DNA of 49,206 bases from Streptomyces corynorhini (GTDB lineage: Bacteria; Actinomycetota; Actinomycetes; Streptomycetales; Streptomycetaceae): positions 1-49,206 of the forward strand of contig NZ_QQNA01000023.1 in NCBI RefSeq assembly GCF_003346515.1. Direction: 5' to 3'. The notes beneath the pieces were generated by a model that saw nothing but the letters and a program-made list of their open reading frames with translations, had not been told where the DNA came from and made no database searches. This document shows, piece after piece, positions 32,628 to 41,474 of the stretch (position 1 is the stretch's first letter; the number at the start of each line of letters is the position of its first letter). The position numbers were made by a program, and so were the translations under genes.

Positions 32628-33674
32628 TCACCCCAGCGTCAGCTGGGTGGCCCCGGGTTCGGGGGCGGGGGCGGGCTCCCGGGGCTCCGGGATGCGGCGG
32701 GCCGCGCGGCGGCCGGTGGGGCCTATCCCGTACTCGGCGGCCAGTTCGTGCACCTGCCGGGTGATCCGGCGCTGGTAGGACGTGGGCGCGTACGCGCCGT
32801 CCGCGTACAGCCGTTCGTACCGGTCCACCAGGCCCGGGTGGTGGTGGCCCAGCCAGGTCATGAACCACTCGCGCGCGCCGGGGCGCAGATGGAGGGCGAG
32901 CGGGGTCACCGACGTGGCGCCGGCGGCGGCTATCGCGCTCACCGTGGCGCGCAGTTGGTCCGGTCCGTCGCCCAGGAAGGGGATGACCGGCGCCATCAGC
33001 ACCCCGCAGTCGATCCCGGCGGCGGTCATGGCGCGTACGACGTCGAGGCGGCGCTCAGGGGAGGGGGTGCCCGGTTCGACCGTGCGCCACAGCTCCCGGT
33101 CGGTGAAGCCGACCGAGACGCAGACGCCCACCTCGGTGACGGCGGCGGCCTCGCGCAGCAGCTCCAGGTCGCGCAGGATCAGCGTGCCCTTGGTCAGGAT
33201 GGAGAAGGGGTTGGCGCGGTCGCGCAGCGCCGCGATGATGCCCGGCATCAGCCGGTAGCGGCCCTCGGCCCGCTGGTAGCAGTCCACGTTGGTGCCCATC
33301 GCGATGTGCGCCCCCTGCCACCGGGGGGAGGCGAGCCGCTCGCGCAGCAGCTCCGGCGCGTTGATCTTGACGACGATCTGCGAGTCGAAGCCGGTCCCGG
33401 TGTCGAGGTCCAGATAGCTGTGGGTCTTGCGGGCGAAGCAGTACACGCAGGCGTGGGTGCAGCCCCGGTACGGGTTCACCGTCCATTCGAACGGCATCCG
33501 GGACGCGCCCGGCACCCGGTTCACGATCGAACGGGCGCGGACCTCGTGGAAGGTGATGCCGGCGAACTCGGGTGTGTCGAAGGTGCGGGTGGTCACCGCG
33601 TCCGTACGGAAGAGCGCGATGTCCCCGGTCGGCCCGTTCGTCGAGGCGTTCTCGACCAGATTGTCCCAGCGCAT
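32628..33674 (-). CDS. Radical SAM protein of the Rv2578c / SplB-like family
   Basis: 348 residues. The 4Fe-4S cluster motif CTHACVYC (CxxxCxxC) follows FEWTVNPYRG at about residue 65, and FARKTHSYLDLDTGTGFDSQ comes next, as in spore photoproduct lyase-like and Rv2578c-type proteins. Later strands ILTKGTLILRDLELL and VCVSVGFTD complete the barrel. The reaction is unknown; relatives have been suggested to act on DNA or nucleotides. A strong gaggagg ribosome site precedes the ATG. The C-terminal 40 residues are Arg/Pro/Glu-rich. The gene is divergent from the SRPBCC gene across 138 bp. Confidence 0.87.
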   Translation of the reverse strand: MRWDNLVENASTNGPTGDIALFRTDAVTTRTFDTPEFAGITFHEVRARSIVNRVPGASRMPFEWTVNPYRGCTHACVYCFARKTHSYLDLDTGTGFDSQIVVKINAPELLRERLASPRWQGAHIAMGTNVDCYQRAEGRYRLMPGIIAALRDRANPFSILTKGTLILRDLELLREAAAVTEVGVCVSVGFTDRELWRTVEPGTPSPERRLDVVRAMTAAGIDCGVLMAPVIPFLGDGPDQLRATVSAIAAAGATSVTPLALHLRPGAREWFMTWLGHHHPGLVDRYERLYADGAYAPTSYQRRITRQVHELAAEYGIGPTGRRAARRIPEPREPAPAPEPGATQLTLG

Positions 33675-33812
33675 GGGGACCTCCTCTGTAGCACTGTCCG
33701 CAGAATAGAACATTTGTTCCCTTGATCGCCGGGACCCGGATTTGGGCGGGCGTGCCGGAGGGTGGTTGGGTGGCCGCACCCCACCGAAATACCGAGTGCT
33801 GGAGGAAGAGCC

Positions 33813-34289
33813 ATGGCGCAGGTCGAGGCCACGACGGAGCGAATCATCGCGGCGGACCCGGAGACGGTGTTCGATGCTCTGGCCGACTACGAGAACACCC
33901 GCGCGAAGCTCCTGCCGGGCCAGTTCAGCGAGTACGAGGTGCGGGAGGGCGGCGACGGTGAGGGCAGCCTCGTCCACTGGAAGCTCCAGGCCACCAGCAA
34001 GCGCGTCCGGGACTGCCTGCTGGAGGTGACCGAGCCGACCGACGGGCAGCTGGTCGAGAAGGACCGCAACTCCTCGATGGTGACCACCTGGATCGTCACC
34101 CCGGCCGGTGAGGGCCGTTCGAAGGCCGTCGTCACCTCGGTCTGGGACGGCGCGAGCGGCATCGGCGGCTTCTTCGAGCGGACCTTCGCGCCCAAGGGCC
34201 TCGGCCGCATCTACGACGAGGTGCTGGCGAAGCTCGCCGCGCACACCGAGGCCGGGGCGAAGCCCGGGGCCGGGTCCCCCGAGGCGTAG
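33813..34289 (+). CDS. SRPBCC-family (polyketide cyclase/START-like) protein
   Basis: 158 residues, a single helix-grip fold: VEATTERIIAADPETVFDAL at the N terminus, central strands VHWKLQATSK and VTTWIVTPAG, and the long C-terminal helix GRIYDEVLAKLAAH. Such proteins bind hydrophobic small molecules; members range from polyketide cyclases to stress proteins. No partner gene defines its ligand. The ATG has an excellent ggaggaag site. A terminator-like hairpin lies 15 nt after the stop. Confidence 0.85.
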   Translation: MAQVEATTERIIAADPETVFDALADYENTRAKLLPGQFSEYEVREGGDGEGSLVHWKLQATSKRVRDCLLEVTEPTDGQLVEKDRNSSMVTTWIVTPAGEGRSKAVVTSVWDGASGIGGFFERTFAPKGLGRIYDEVLAKLAAHTEAGAKPGAGSPEA

Positions 34290-34303
34290 GCACCCGCGCC
34301 GGG

Positions 34304-34325
34304 CTCCGGCAGATCGTTGCCGGAG
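34304..34325 (+). terminator. Perfect hairpin after the SRPBCC gene
   Basis: CTCCGGCA pairs with TGCCGGAG around a six-base loop (GATCGT), 8-bp perfect stem. There is no T-run. The remaining 34326-34548 shows no gene and is presumably the exporter's promoter and leader region. Confidence 0.65.
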
Positions 34326-34548
34326 TCACCGATTCGAGTGGTCTTCCCCGCGGCGTCGTGACCGTGCCGTCGCGCGTCGCCCGTGCGACACGCCGCGGGA
34401 AAGCCCCTGATGAGCGCCTCGGCGCCGCCGGTCCCCGGTCAACTTCCCCTCGTCACCACCTCCTTCGGGCGCGGAGAATCCCGCTTGCTCCCGCTCGGCG
34501 CGCGATGTGAACAATGACGCCGCGCAGGTGTGACGAGGGGAGCAGTAC

Positions 34549-36999
34549 GTGGGCGGGACCACTCTGGTGAAGGGCGTCGGGCGGGACGCGGGCGGGGGCG
34601 CCGGACTCGCCGCCGAGCCGTTCCCCGCCGCCGCGGCCGGGCCGCCGCCACCGCCCGCGCCCGGCGCGGCCACCGGATACCTCGGCCCGCGCCAGGTGCG
34701 GCTGGTCTTCGTCGGGCTGATGCTCGCCATGCTGCTCGCCGCGCTGGAACAGATGATCGTGGCGACCGCGCTGCCCAGGATCGTCGGGGAGCTGCGGGGC
34801 CTGGACCGGATGTCCTGGGCGATCACCGCGTATCTGCTCACCGCCACGGTCGGGCTGCCGGTCTACGGCAAGCTCGGGGACCTCTTCGGCCGCAAGGGCG
34901 TCTTCCAGTTCGCCATCGTCGTCTTCGTCATCGGATCCGCGCTGGCGGGCTGGTCGCGCACGATGAACCAGCTGATCGCCTTCCGCGCCCTCCAGGGCGT
35001 CGGCGCGGGCGGTCTGATGATCGGTGTGCAGGCGATCATCGCGGACATCGTGCCGCCCCGTGAGCGCGGCCGGTACATGGGGCTGATCGGCGGCTCCTTC
35101 GGAGTCGCCTCGGTGGCCGGTCCGCTGCTGGGCGGCTTCTTCACCGACCATGTCTCCTGGCGCTGGTGCTTCTACTTCAACGTGCCCTTCGGGCTGCTCA
35201 CGCTCGCCGTGGTCAGCGTGGTGCTCAAGCTTCCCCGGCCCCCGGTCAGGGCCCGGTTCGACGTGCTGGGCGCCCTGCTGCTCGCCGCCGCCTCCACCTG
35301 CCTGGTGCTGCTGACCAGCTGGGGCGGTACGCAGTACGCGTGGGGCTCGCGCGTCATCCTGGGCCTGACGGCGGGCGCCGTCGCGAGCGCCGTGCTCTTC
35401 GTGGCGGTCGAGCGCCGCGCCGCCGAACCGATCATCCCGCCGCGGCTGTTCCGCGATCCGGTCTTCGTCGTGTGCGGCCTGACCGGCATGGTGGTCGGGG
35501 TGGCGCTGTTCGGGGCGGCCAGCTATCTGCCCACCTTCCTCCAGATGGTCGACGGGGCCAGCGCCACCGAGTCGGGGCTGCTGATGCTCCCGATGATGGG
35601 CGGCATCGTCGTCGCCTCCGTCACCTCCGGCCAGCTGATCTCCCGTACCGGCCGCTACAAGCGCTATCCGGTGCTCGGCGGCGTCCTGTCGGTGCTCGGG
35701 ATGTGGCTGCTGTCCCGGCTGGAGACCGGCACCTCCCGGCTGGAGTGCGGTATCGCGCAGGCGGTGCTCGGCCTCGGGATCGGCCTGGTGATGCCGGTGA
35801 TCGTCCTCGCCGTGCAGAACGCCGTGCCGCCCGCCGACATCGGCGCGGCCACCAGCGCCAACAACTACTTCCGGCAGATCGGCGGCAGCGTGGGCGCGGC
35901 CGTCTTCGGCACGCTCTTCGCCGGGCGGCTCGCCGACGCGCTGGCCGACCGTATCCCCGCCGGGGCCGCGCCGCTGGGCGCCGAGTCCATCACCCCGCAG
36001 TCGGTCCGCGCCCTGCCGCCCGCCGTACGCGACGGCTATGTCCAGGCGTACGCGGACGCGATGCCCCGGATCTTCCTCTACCTCGTGCCGGTGCTCGCCC
36101 TCGGCCTGTTGATCACCTTCTTCCTCAAGGAGAAACCGCTGGTGTCCCAGAACGCCCCCGCCGCCGAGTCCGGCGCGGTCCCCGCCGCGCCCACCGTCCT
36201 CCCGGAGCCGCGGACCGCGCCCGCCGCCGTCCCGCACACCCCGGGGGTCGCCGTCTGCGGCACCGTGCAGCACCACGACGGCACCGTCGTGCCGCGGGCC
36301 GCGCTCACCCTCATCGACGTCCAGGGACAGCAGATCGGGCGCGGGGCGAGCGGCGCTGACGGCCGGTACGCGCTGAGCGTGCCCGGCTCCGGGTCGTACG
36401 TGATGATCGCGGCGGCGGGCGGGCACCAGCCCCAGGCGGTCACCGTGACCGTCGGCGAACGGCCCGTCGAACTCGACGTCGTCCTCGGCGGCGCGGGCCG
36501 CCTCGCCGGGTCCGTACGCACCGCCGACGGCACCCCGGTGCGCGACGCCGCCGTGACCCTCACCGACGTACGCGGGGACGTCGTGGCGTCCACCCGCAGC
36601 GGCCGGGAGGGCGCGTACGTCATCTCCGAACTGGTGGCCGGGGAGTACACGCTCGCGGCGAGCGCGCCCGCCTTCCGGCCCGCCGCGCTGCCCGTCAGCG
36701 TGCAGGCGTCACGGGAGGCCCGGCAGGACATCGAACTGGCGGGCGGAGCCGTGCTGCGCGGCACCGTGCGCGCCGGCGGCGGCCGTCCCGTCGAGGACGC
36801 GCGCGTCACCCTCCTCGACGCCGCGGGCAATGTGGTGGACACCCTCACCACCGGTCTCGACGGCACCTTCCGCTTCGTCGACCTGTCGTCCGGCGAGTAC
36901 ACGGTGATCGCCGCGGGCTATCCGCCGGTCGCCACCGTGCTCCGGATGGCGGGCGGCGGACGGACCGAACGCGACCTCCAGCTGGGCCACGAGGACTGA
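34549..36999 (+). CDS. DHA2-family MFS drug exporter with three C-terminal carboxypeptidase-regulatory-like repeats
   Basis: 816 residues. Residues about 45-530 form a 14-helix EmrB/QacA-type exporter: [34 protein letters not shown] (motif A), and [20 protein letters not shown] with the motif C region behind it. From about residue 564 there are three beta-sandwich repeats of about 80 residues ([56 protein letters not shown]), each with a DGRY/EGAY/DGTF turn. Proton-driven efflux of lipophilic drugs is expected. With 14 helices both termini should be cytoplasmic, an odd place for domains usually found outside the cell. GTG start behind gacgagggg. Confidence 0.9.
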   Translation: MGGTTLVKGVGRDAGGGAGLAAEPFPAAAAGPPPPPAPGAATGYLGPRQVRLVFVGLMLAMLLAALEQMIVATALPRIVGELRGLDRMSWAITAYLLTATVGLPVYGKLGDLFGRKGVFQFAIVVFVIGSALAGWSRTMNQLIAFRALQGVGAGGLMIGVQAIIADIVPPRERGRYMGLIGGSFGVASVAGPLLGGFFTDHVSWRWCFYFNVPFGLLTLAVVSVVLKLPRPPVRARFDVLGALLLAAASTCLVLLTSWGGTQYAWGSRVILGLTAGAVASAVLFVAVERRAAEPIIPPRLFRDPVFVVCGLTGMVVGVALFGAASYLPTFLQMVDGASATESGLLMLPMMGGIVVASVTSGQLISRTGRYKRYPVLGGVLSVLGMWLLSRLETGTSRLECGIAQAVLGLGIGLVMPVIVLAVQNAVPPADIGAATSANNYFRQIGGSVGAAVFGTLFAGRLADALADRIPAGAAPLGAESITPQSVRALPPAVRDGYVQAYADAMPRIFLYLVPVLALGLLITFFLKEKPLVSQNAPAAESGAVPAAPTVLPEPRTAPAAVPHTPGVAVCGTVQHHDGTVVPRAALTLIDVQGQQIGRGASGADGRYALSVPGSGSYVMIAAAGGHQPQAVTVTVGERPVELDVVLGGAGRLAGSVRTADGTPVRDAAVTLTDVRGDVVASTRSGREGAYVISELVAGEYTLAASAPAFRPAALPVSVQASREARQDIELAGGAVLRGTVRAGGGRPVEDARVTLLDAAGNVVDTLTTGLDGTFRFVDLSSGEYTVIAAGYPPVATVLRMAGGGRTERDLQLGHED

Positions 37000-37013
37000 C
37001 TGAATTTCAGTCA
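36997..37013 (+). promoter_or_regulatory. Dyad TGACTGAATTTCAGTCA overlapping the exporter stop codon
   Basis: Perfect 8-1-8 palindrome whose first three bases are the stop codon of the exporter gene. The low-GC core and TGACTGA/TCAGTCA arms look like a TetR-type operator. No TetR gene is adjacent. Confidence 0.5.
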
Positions 37014-37019
37014 ATCAGC

Positions 37020-37041
37020 GGTTGTGCGCGGGCGCACAACC
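37020..37041 (+). terminator. Perfect 10-bp inverted repeat between exporter and phosphatase genes
   Basis: GGTTGTGCGC and GCGCACAACC are separated by only GG. As RNA it forms a stem with an undersized loop, so 8-9 pairs in practice; as DNA it could be a protein site. It lies 94-115 bp before the next start codon. A terminator for the exporter or an operator for the phosphatase gene are both possible. Confidence 0.45.
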
Positions 37042-37134
37042 TATTGGTTCAATGCCCGGCGCCGCGCCCGCGGAGGGCCGTACCGTGGAGGGTGGAGCCG
37101 CGGATTCTGGCAGCAGGGAAGGAGCCTCCCACCC

Positions 37135-39573
37135 ATGGACAGTGGCATTCCGCCGGGGCCGCCGCAGCGGCTCGCCCCGGCCGGAAGGATTCCGCTCGCC
37201 GTGGTCGTCGTGGACGGGGACGGCCTCGTGTCGCACTGGTCGTCCGGCGCGCGACGGCTGTTCGGACCCGCGCGGGAGCAGGCCGTCGGCCGGCCCGCCG
37301 CCGATCTGATGCCGGTCGCGGGCGCGCTGGCCGACGAGGAGCCGGGCGTGGCCCACGGCGGATACGACCCCGGCGACGAACTGGGCCCCGGGCTGCACGC
37401 CCGCGGCTCCTACCCGACCGCGGGCCGCGCGAAGGTCTCCGACCCGGGGCGTGGGCGCACCGATGTGCTCTGGTGGGCCTATCCGCTGATCGGCCCCGGC
37501 CCCGGCCGCCACCTCGTCCTGGCGGCGGACGGCGGCCAGTTCTCGGCCGGTGAGGACGGCAGGCCGGGCCCGCACCTGCGGATCACCCCGGGCTTCGCCC
37601 TGCACACCGAGTTCCCGGACGCGGACACGCTGGCCGGGCGGCTGCCCGACATCCTGCCGAACATGGGCCCCGCCGAGTCCACCCGTATCGTCACGCAGGT
37701 GCTCGACATGGGCTACCCGGTCATGGAGTTCAGCCGGCACGACCGGGTGCCCCTCACCCCCGACTGGGGCGTGCCGCGCCACTCGCCCGAGCGGTACGGC
37801 ACCGAGGACGTCCCGCCCGCCGCCGGGCGGCTCCCGCGCCGGGCGGCGCCCAGGCCCCAACTCGACCTCGAATACGCCGCCGTGCGCGAGCGGCTGGAGT
37901 TCCTGAACGAGGTCAGCGGCCGGATCGGCTCCTCGCTCGATCTGGCGAGCACCATCCGCGAGGTGACCAGCGCCGCCGTGCCGCGCTTCAGCGACTTCGC
38001 CGGCACCCATCTGCGCGCCGCCGTCCTGGCCGGTGAGGGGTTCCCGGACGGCGTGCCGGACGTGACCACCGTCTGGCACCGGGTCTGGGTGGAACACAAC
38101 GACGAGCCGGGGCGCTGGGACGACACGGTGCCGGTCGGCGAGGCCATCGCCTTCCCCGAACACACCCCGTTCTTCCAGTGCATGGTCACCGGCGAGCCCG
38201 TGCTGATCCCGCACATCAGCGAGGAGGACGGCAACCGGATCTCCGGACAGTTCGAGAAGCGCGACCTGCGCCCGCTCATCAACCACCGCTCGATGCTGCT
38301 CGTACCGCTGAAGGCGCGTGACGTGGTGCTCGGCTTCATGGTGCTGATGCGCAGGGCCGGGCGCGAGCCGTTCGACGACATGGACCGCACGACCGGCGCC
38401 GAACTCGCCGCCCGCGCCGGGCTCGTGCTCGACAACGCCCGCATGTACACGTACCAGGAGAACGTCGCCGAGACCCTCCAGGACAGCATGCTGCCCCAGG
38501 TCGCGCCGCGCATGGCGGGCTGCGACATCGCCACCCGCTATCTGCCGGGCGCCCTGCTCGGCCGGATCGGCGGCGACTGGTTCGACGCGGTCAAACTCCC
38601 CGGCTCGCGCACCGCCCTCGTCGTCGGGGACGTCATGGGTCACGGCCTCAACTCGGCCGCGATGATGGGCCAGTTGCGGACCGCCGTACAGACCATGGCG
38701 ACCATGGAGATGCCACCGGCCCAACTGCTGCGCAACCTCGACGACCTGGCCCAACGGCTCGGCGAGCAGTACCTCGCGACCTGTCTCTACGCGGTCTACG
38801 ACCCGATCAGATCCGAGATCCAGCTCGCCAACGCCGGACACATCCCGCCCGTGCTCGTCCGCGCCGAGGACGGCGGCGCCGAGGTCCTCGACATCCCCAC
38901 GGGCGCTCCGATCGGCGTCGGTCAAGTCGCCTTCGAGACCGCGGCCTTCGCGGTCCGCCCCGGCGACCGGCTGGTGCTGTGCACCGACGGCCTGGTCGAG
39001 GTGCGCGGCGCCGACATCGGCGAAGGGCTCGCCGCGCTGTGCGCCTCCGCCGCCCACCCCGCCGCCTCGATGGACAGCGCCTGCGACACCATCATCCGCG
39101 CCCTGAACACCCGCGAGGGCCGCAAGGACGACGTGGCGCTGCTGATGGCCAGGCTCAACGGGATCGAGGACGAGGACGTCGCCGAGTACGAACTGGCCCT
39201 GGATCCACGGGAGGTCGGCCGGGCGCGCCGCCTGGTGCGCGACAGGCTGCTGGCGTGGGGGCTGCCCGGCGCGGTGGACGCGGCCCAGCTCATGGTCAGC
39301 GAGCTGGTCACCAACGCGGTGAACCACGCGCGCTCGCAGCGGGTCGGGCTGCGCCTGGTCCGTACGGACGCCCTGCTGTGCGAGGTGCGCGACGACGAAC
39401 CGGCCCCGGCAGCGCTGCTCGACGCGGGCCCGGACGACGAGTTCGGCCGCGGGCTGCGGGTGGTGAGCAGCCTCGCGCGCGAGTGGGGCACCAGCACGTC
39501 GGCACGTGGCAAGACCGTCTGGTTCGAGCAGGCGCTCGGTGTGAAGACGGGGGTCCGTGCGAACGGACGGTGA
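37135..39573 (+). CDS. PAS-GAF-SpoIIE phosphatase with C-terminal HATPase (anti-sigma-factor kinase-like) domain
   Basis: 812 residues. Order: PAS-like sensor (about 15-65, PLAVVVVDGDGLVSHWSSGA), linker region (about 70-235), GAF domain (about 250-430), PP2C/SpoIIE phosphatase (about 445-675, with GDWFDAVKLPG, VVGDVMGHGLNSAAMMGQLR and EGRKDDVALLMARL carrying metal aspartates), and HATPase_c (about 680-805, with ELVTNAVNHARS and DEFGRGLRVVSSLAREWG). This architecture combines both halves of a partner-switching circuit: dephosphorylating an anti-anti-sigma factor and phosphorylating it. No anti-anti-sigma or sigma gene is adjacent, so it acts in trans. ATG at 37135 follows gggaaggagcc. Confidence 0.92.
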   Translation: MDSGIPPGPPQRLAPAGRIPLAVVVVDGDGLVSHWSSGARRLFGPAREQAVGRPAADLMPVAGALADEEPGVAHGGYDPGDELGPGLHARGSYPTAGRAKVSDPGRGRTDVLWWAYPLIGPGPGRHLVLAADGGQFSAGEDGRPGPHLRITPGFALHTEFPDADTLAGRLPDILPNMGPAESTRIVTQVLDMGYPVMEFSRHDRVPLTPDWGVPRHSPERYGTEDVPPAAGRLPRRAAPRPQLDLEYAAVRERLEFLNEVSGRIGSSLDLASTIREVTSAAVPRFSDFAGTHLRAAVLAGEGFPDGVPDVTTVWHRVWVEHNDEPGRWDDTVPVGEAIAFPEHTPFFQCMVTGEPVLIPHISEEDGNRISGQFEKRDLRPLINHRSMLLVPLKARDVVLGFMVLMRRAGREPFDDMDRTTGAELAARAGLVLDNARMYTYQENVAETLQDSMLPQVAPRMAGCDIATRYLPGALLGRIGGDWFDAVKLPGSRTALVVGDVMGHGLNSAAMMGQLRTAVQTMATMEMPPAQLLRNLDDLAQRLGEQYLATCLYAVYDPIRSEIQLANAGHIPPVLVRAEDGGAEVLDIPTGAPIGVGQVAFETAAFAVRPGDRLVLCTDGLVEVRGADIGEGLAALCASAAHPAASMDSACDTIIRALNTREGRKDDVALLMARLNGIEDEDVAEYELALDPREVGRARRLVRDRLLAWGLPGAVDAAQLMVSELVTNAVNHARSQRVGLRLVRTDALLCEVRDDEPAPAALLDAGPDDEFGRGLRVVSSLAREWGTSTSARGKTVWFEQALGVKTGVRANGR

Positions 39574-39665
39574 AGAAGAGCGCCGCACTCTTGCCCTTCC
39601 CGGTGGCGCGGACGTAGTCCGGTCTGCGCAGCTCGCGACAGGCGAGCCCGAGTTGGGGAGCCCGT

Positions 39666-40385
39666 ATGGACGTAACGCCGCGCTACCGCGAGTCGTGGGA
39701 AGGCTACTGGCGCGAGACCTCCGACGCCCCGGGCGAGGCGATCTGGGACGCCGACCCGGTCTTCTCCGCCGCGCCCCACAGCGAACTGCTGCTGCCGCAC
39801 GCGGACGCCTCGCTGCCGGTGGTCGACCTCGGCTGCGGCAGCGGCACCCAGACCCGGTATCTCGCCACCCGCTTCGCCGGGGCCATCGGGGTGGACCTCT
39901 CGCGGGCGGCGGTCGACCACGCGCGCCGCGCCGACCCGGCGGGCGTGGCCCGGTACGAGCAGCTCGACCTGGTCGACCAGGCCGCGGTACGGGCGCTGAG
40001 CGAGCGGATCGGTGACGTGAACGTCTACATGCGGGCGGTCATCCACCAGAGCGAGCCCCAGGACCGGCCCGCCGTGGCGGGCGCGGTCGCCACCCTGCTC
40101 GGCGCGCGCGGCCGGGCCTTCGTCACGGAGCTGACCAGCGGCTCCAAGGACGTCCTGCGGCGGGCGGCGGAGGGTCCCGGCGGCCCGCCGGAGAAGCTGC
40201 GGCGGGTCTTCGCGCACGGTCTGCGGCCGGCCGACGCCGAGGACGACGAGATGCCGGAGCTGCTGGGCGCGGCGGGGCTGACCGTCCTGGCCTCCGGGCA
40301 GGCGCCGCTGCCCCAGACGGAGTATCTGGCGGACGGTACCCGGATCGAACTGCCGGCGAGCTGGTACGTCCTCGCGAAGCGGTGA
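39666..40385 (+). CDS. Class I SAM-dependent methyltransferase
   Basis: 239 residues. Motif I is VVDLGCGSGTQTRYLATRF (about residue 54), followed by GVDLSRAAVDHAR as the SAM-ribose acidic strand. The family methylates small molecules or proteins; substrate unknown. The N terminus YRESWEGYWRETSDAPGEAI is characteristic of a small actinobacterial group that I cannot name. It starts 92 bp after the phosphatase gene behind ggggag, so it may belong to the same transcript. Confidence 0.85.
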   Translation: MDVTPRYRESWEGYWRETSDAPGEAIWDADPVFSAAPHSELLLPHADASLPVVDLGCGSGTQTRYLATRFAGAIGVDLSRAAVDHARRADPAGVARYEQLDLVDQAAVRALSERIGDVNVYMRAVIHQSEPQDRPAVAGAVATLLGARGRAFVTELTSGSKDVLRRAAEGPGGPPEKLRRVFAHGLRPADAEDDEMPELLGAAGLTVLASGQAPLPQTEYLADGTRIELPASWYVLAKR

Positions 40386-40430
40386 GCCGCTCCGCCGCGG
40401 TGTGACGCCGGGACGGTAGCGGCGGTCGCC

Positions 40431-40500
40431 TCCCGTACCGCCGTCTCCCGTACCGCCGTCTCCCGTGCCGCCGTCTCCCGTGCCGCCGCCTCCCGCCGCG
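40431..40500 (+). repeat. 15-bp tandem repeats (TCCCGTACCGCCGTC), about 4.7 copies
   Basis: Units at 40431, 40446, 40461 and 40476 are exact except for A-to-G and T-to-C substitutions; a partial fifth follows. They lie in the non-coding gap after the methyltransferase gene and directly before a strong hairpin. Confidence 0.9.
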
Positions 40501-40510
40501 CCGACGGCCG

Positions 40511-40551
40511 CCGACCCGCCCCGCCACCCACCTCGGTGCGGGGCGGGTCGG
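40511..40551 (+). terminator. Strong 14-bp hairpin upstream of the peptidase operon
   Basis: CCGACCCGCCCCGC pairs perfectly with GCGGGGCGGGTCGG around a 13-base loop. It lies about 125 bp after the methyltransferase stop and 90 bp before the peptidase operon, well placed to end the upstream transcript. Confidence 0.7.
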
Positions 40552-40640
40552 AGTGATCTACTGGGGCGCCGGTGAAACCGAAGGCAACGTTCGACACCGG
40601 CGGCCCCGTCGGCCGCCCGAACCGGGAGGATGGCGCCACC

Positions 40641-41474
40641 ATGAAGATTCTGATCAGCGCCGACATGGAAGGCGCCACGGGGGTGACCTGGCCGGCCGAC
40701 GTGCTGCCGGGCACCCCGCAGTGGGAACGCTGCCGCGCTCTGTTCACCTCCGACGTCAACGCCGCCGTCCTCGGCTTCCTGGACGGCGGCGCGGACGAGG
40801 TGCTCATCAACGAGGCGCACTGGACCATGCGCAATCTGCTGCTGGAGCGGCTCGACGAGCGCGCGCGGATGCTCACCGGCCGCCACAAGTCGCTCTCCAT
40901 GGTGGAGGGCGTACAGCACGGCGACGTCGACGGCATCGCGTTCGTCGGCTACCACACCGGCGCGGGCACGGAGGGCGTCCTCGCCCACACCTACCTCGCC
41001 AACTCCCTGACCGGTGTCTGGCTCAACGGCGTACGGGCCAGCGAGGGGCTGCTGAACGCGCAGGTGGCCGCAGAGTACGGGGTGCCCGTCATCCTGGTCA
41101 CGGGTGACGACCTGACCTGCGAGGACGCCACCGGATACGCGCCGCGGGCGCACAAGGTCGCGGTGAAGGACCATGTGTCGCGGTACGCGGCGGTGTGCCG
41201 CACCCCGGCCCGTACCGCCGCCGACATCCGCGCCGCGGCGAAGCTCGCGACGGCGCTCGCGCACCGGCACGCACCGGTCGGCGGCGGGCCGTTCACGGTG
41301 GAGATGGAGTTCGACGCGGCCCATCTGTCCGACGCCGCCACCGTGGTCCCGGGCGTCGAACCCAGCGGCGAGCGCCGGGCCGCCTATACGAACGGAACGA
41401 TGTACGAGGCCATCAGGACCTTCAAGGCGGTCACCACGATCGTCTCGGCCTCGGTGGAGGAGCAGTATGGCTGA
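40641..41474 (+). CDS. M55-family metallopeptidase (DppA-like D-aminopeptidase)
   Basis: 277 residues. MKILISADMEGATGV gives the Asp-x-Glu zinc ligands near residues 8-10; NEAHWTMRNLLLE and FVGYHTGAGTEG supply further histidines, with the C-terminal VEMEF strand. DppA of Bacillus removes N-terminal D-amino acids (D-Ala-D-Ala, D-Ala-Gly-Gly) as a decameric self-compartmentalising enzyme. That substrate class is expected but not proven here. First gene of a four-peptidase operon; its stop overlaps the start of the M20 gene by 8 bp. ATG at 40641 preferred; upstream residues in the open frame are not conserved-looking. Confidence 0.92.
   Translation: MKILISADMEGATGVTWPADVLPGTPQWERCRALFTSDVNAAVLGFLDGGADEVLINEAHWTMRNLLLERLDERARMLTGRHKSLSMVEGVQHGDVDGIAFVGYHTGAGTEGVLAHTYLANSLTGVWLNGVRASEGLLNAQVAAEYGVPVILVTGDDLTCEDATGYAPRAHKVAVKDHVSRYAAVCRTPARTAADIRAAAKLATALAHRHAPVGGGPFTVEMEFDAAHLSDAATVVPGVEPSGERRAAYTNGTMYEAIRTFKAVTTIVSASVEEQYG

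Noticed and set aside
37042..37134. ATTG-GTT-CAAT mini-dyad before the SpoIIE-type gene
   Set aside because: Arms of four bases are too short to separate from chance.
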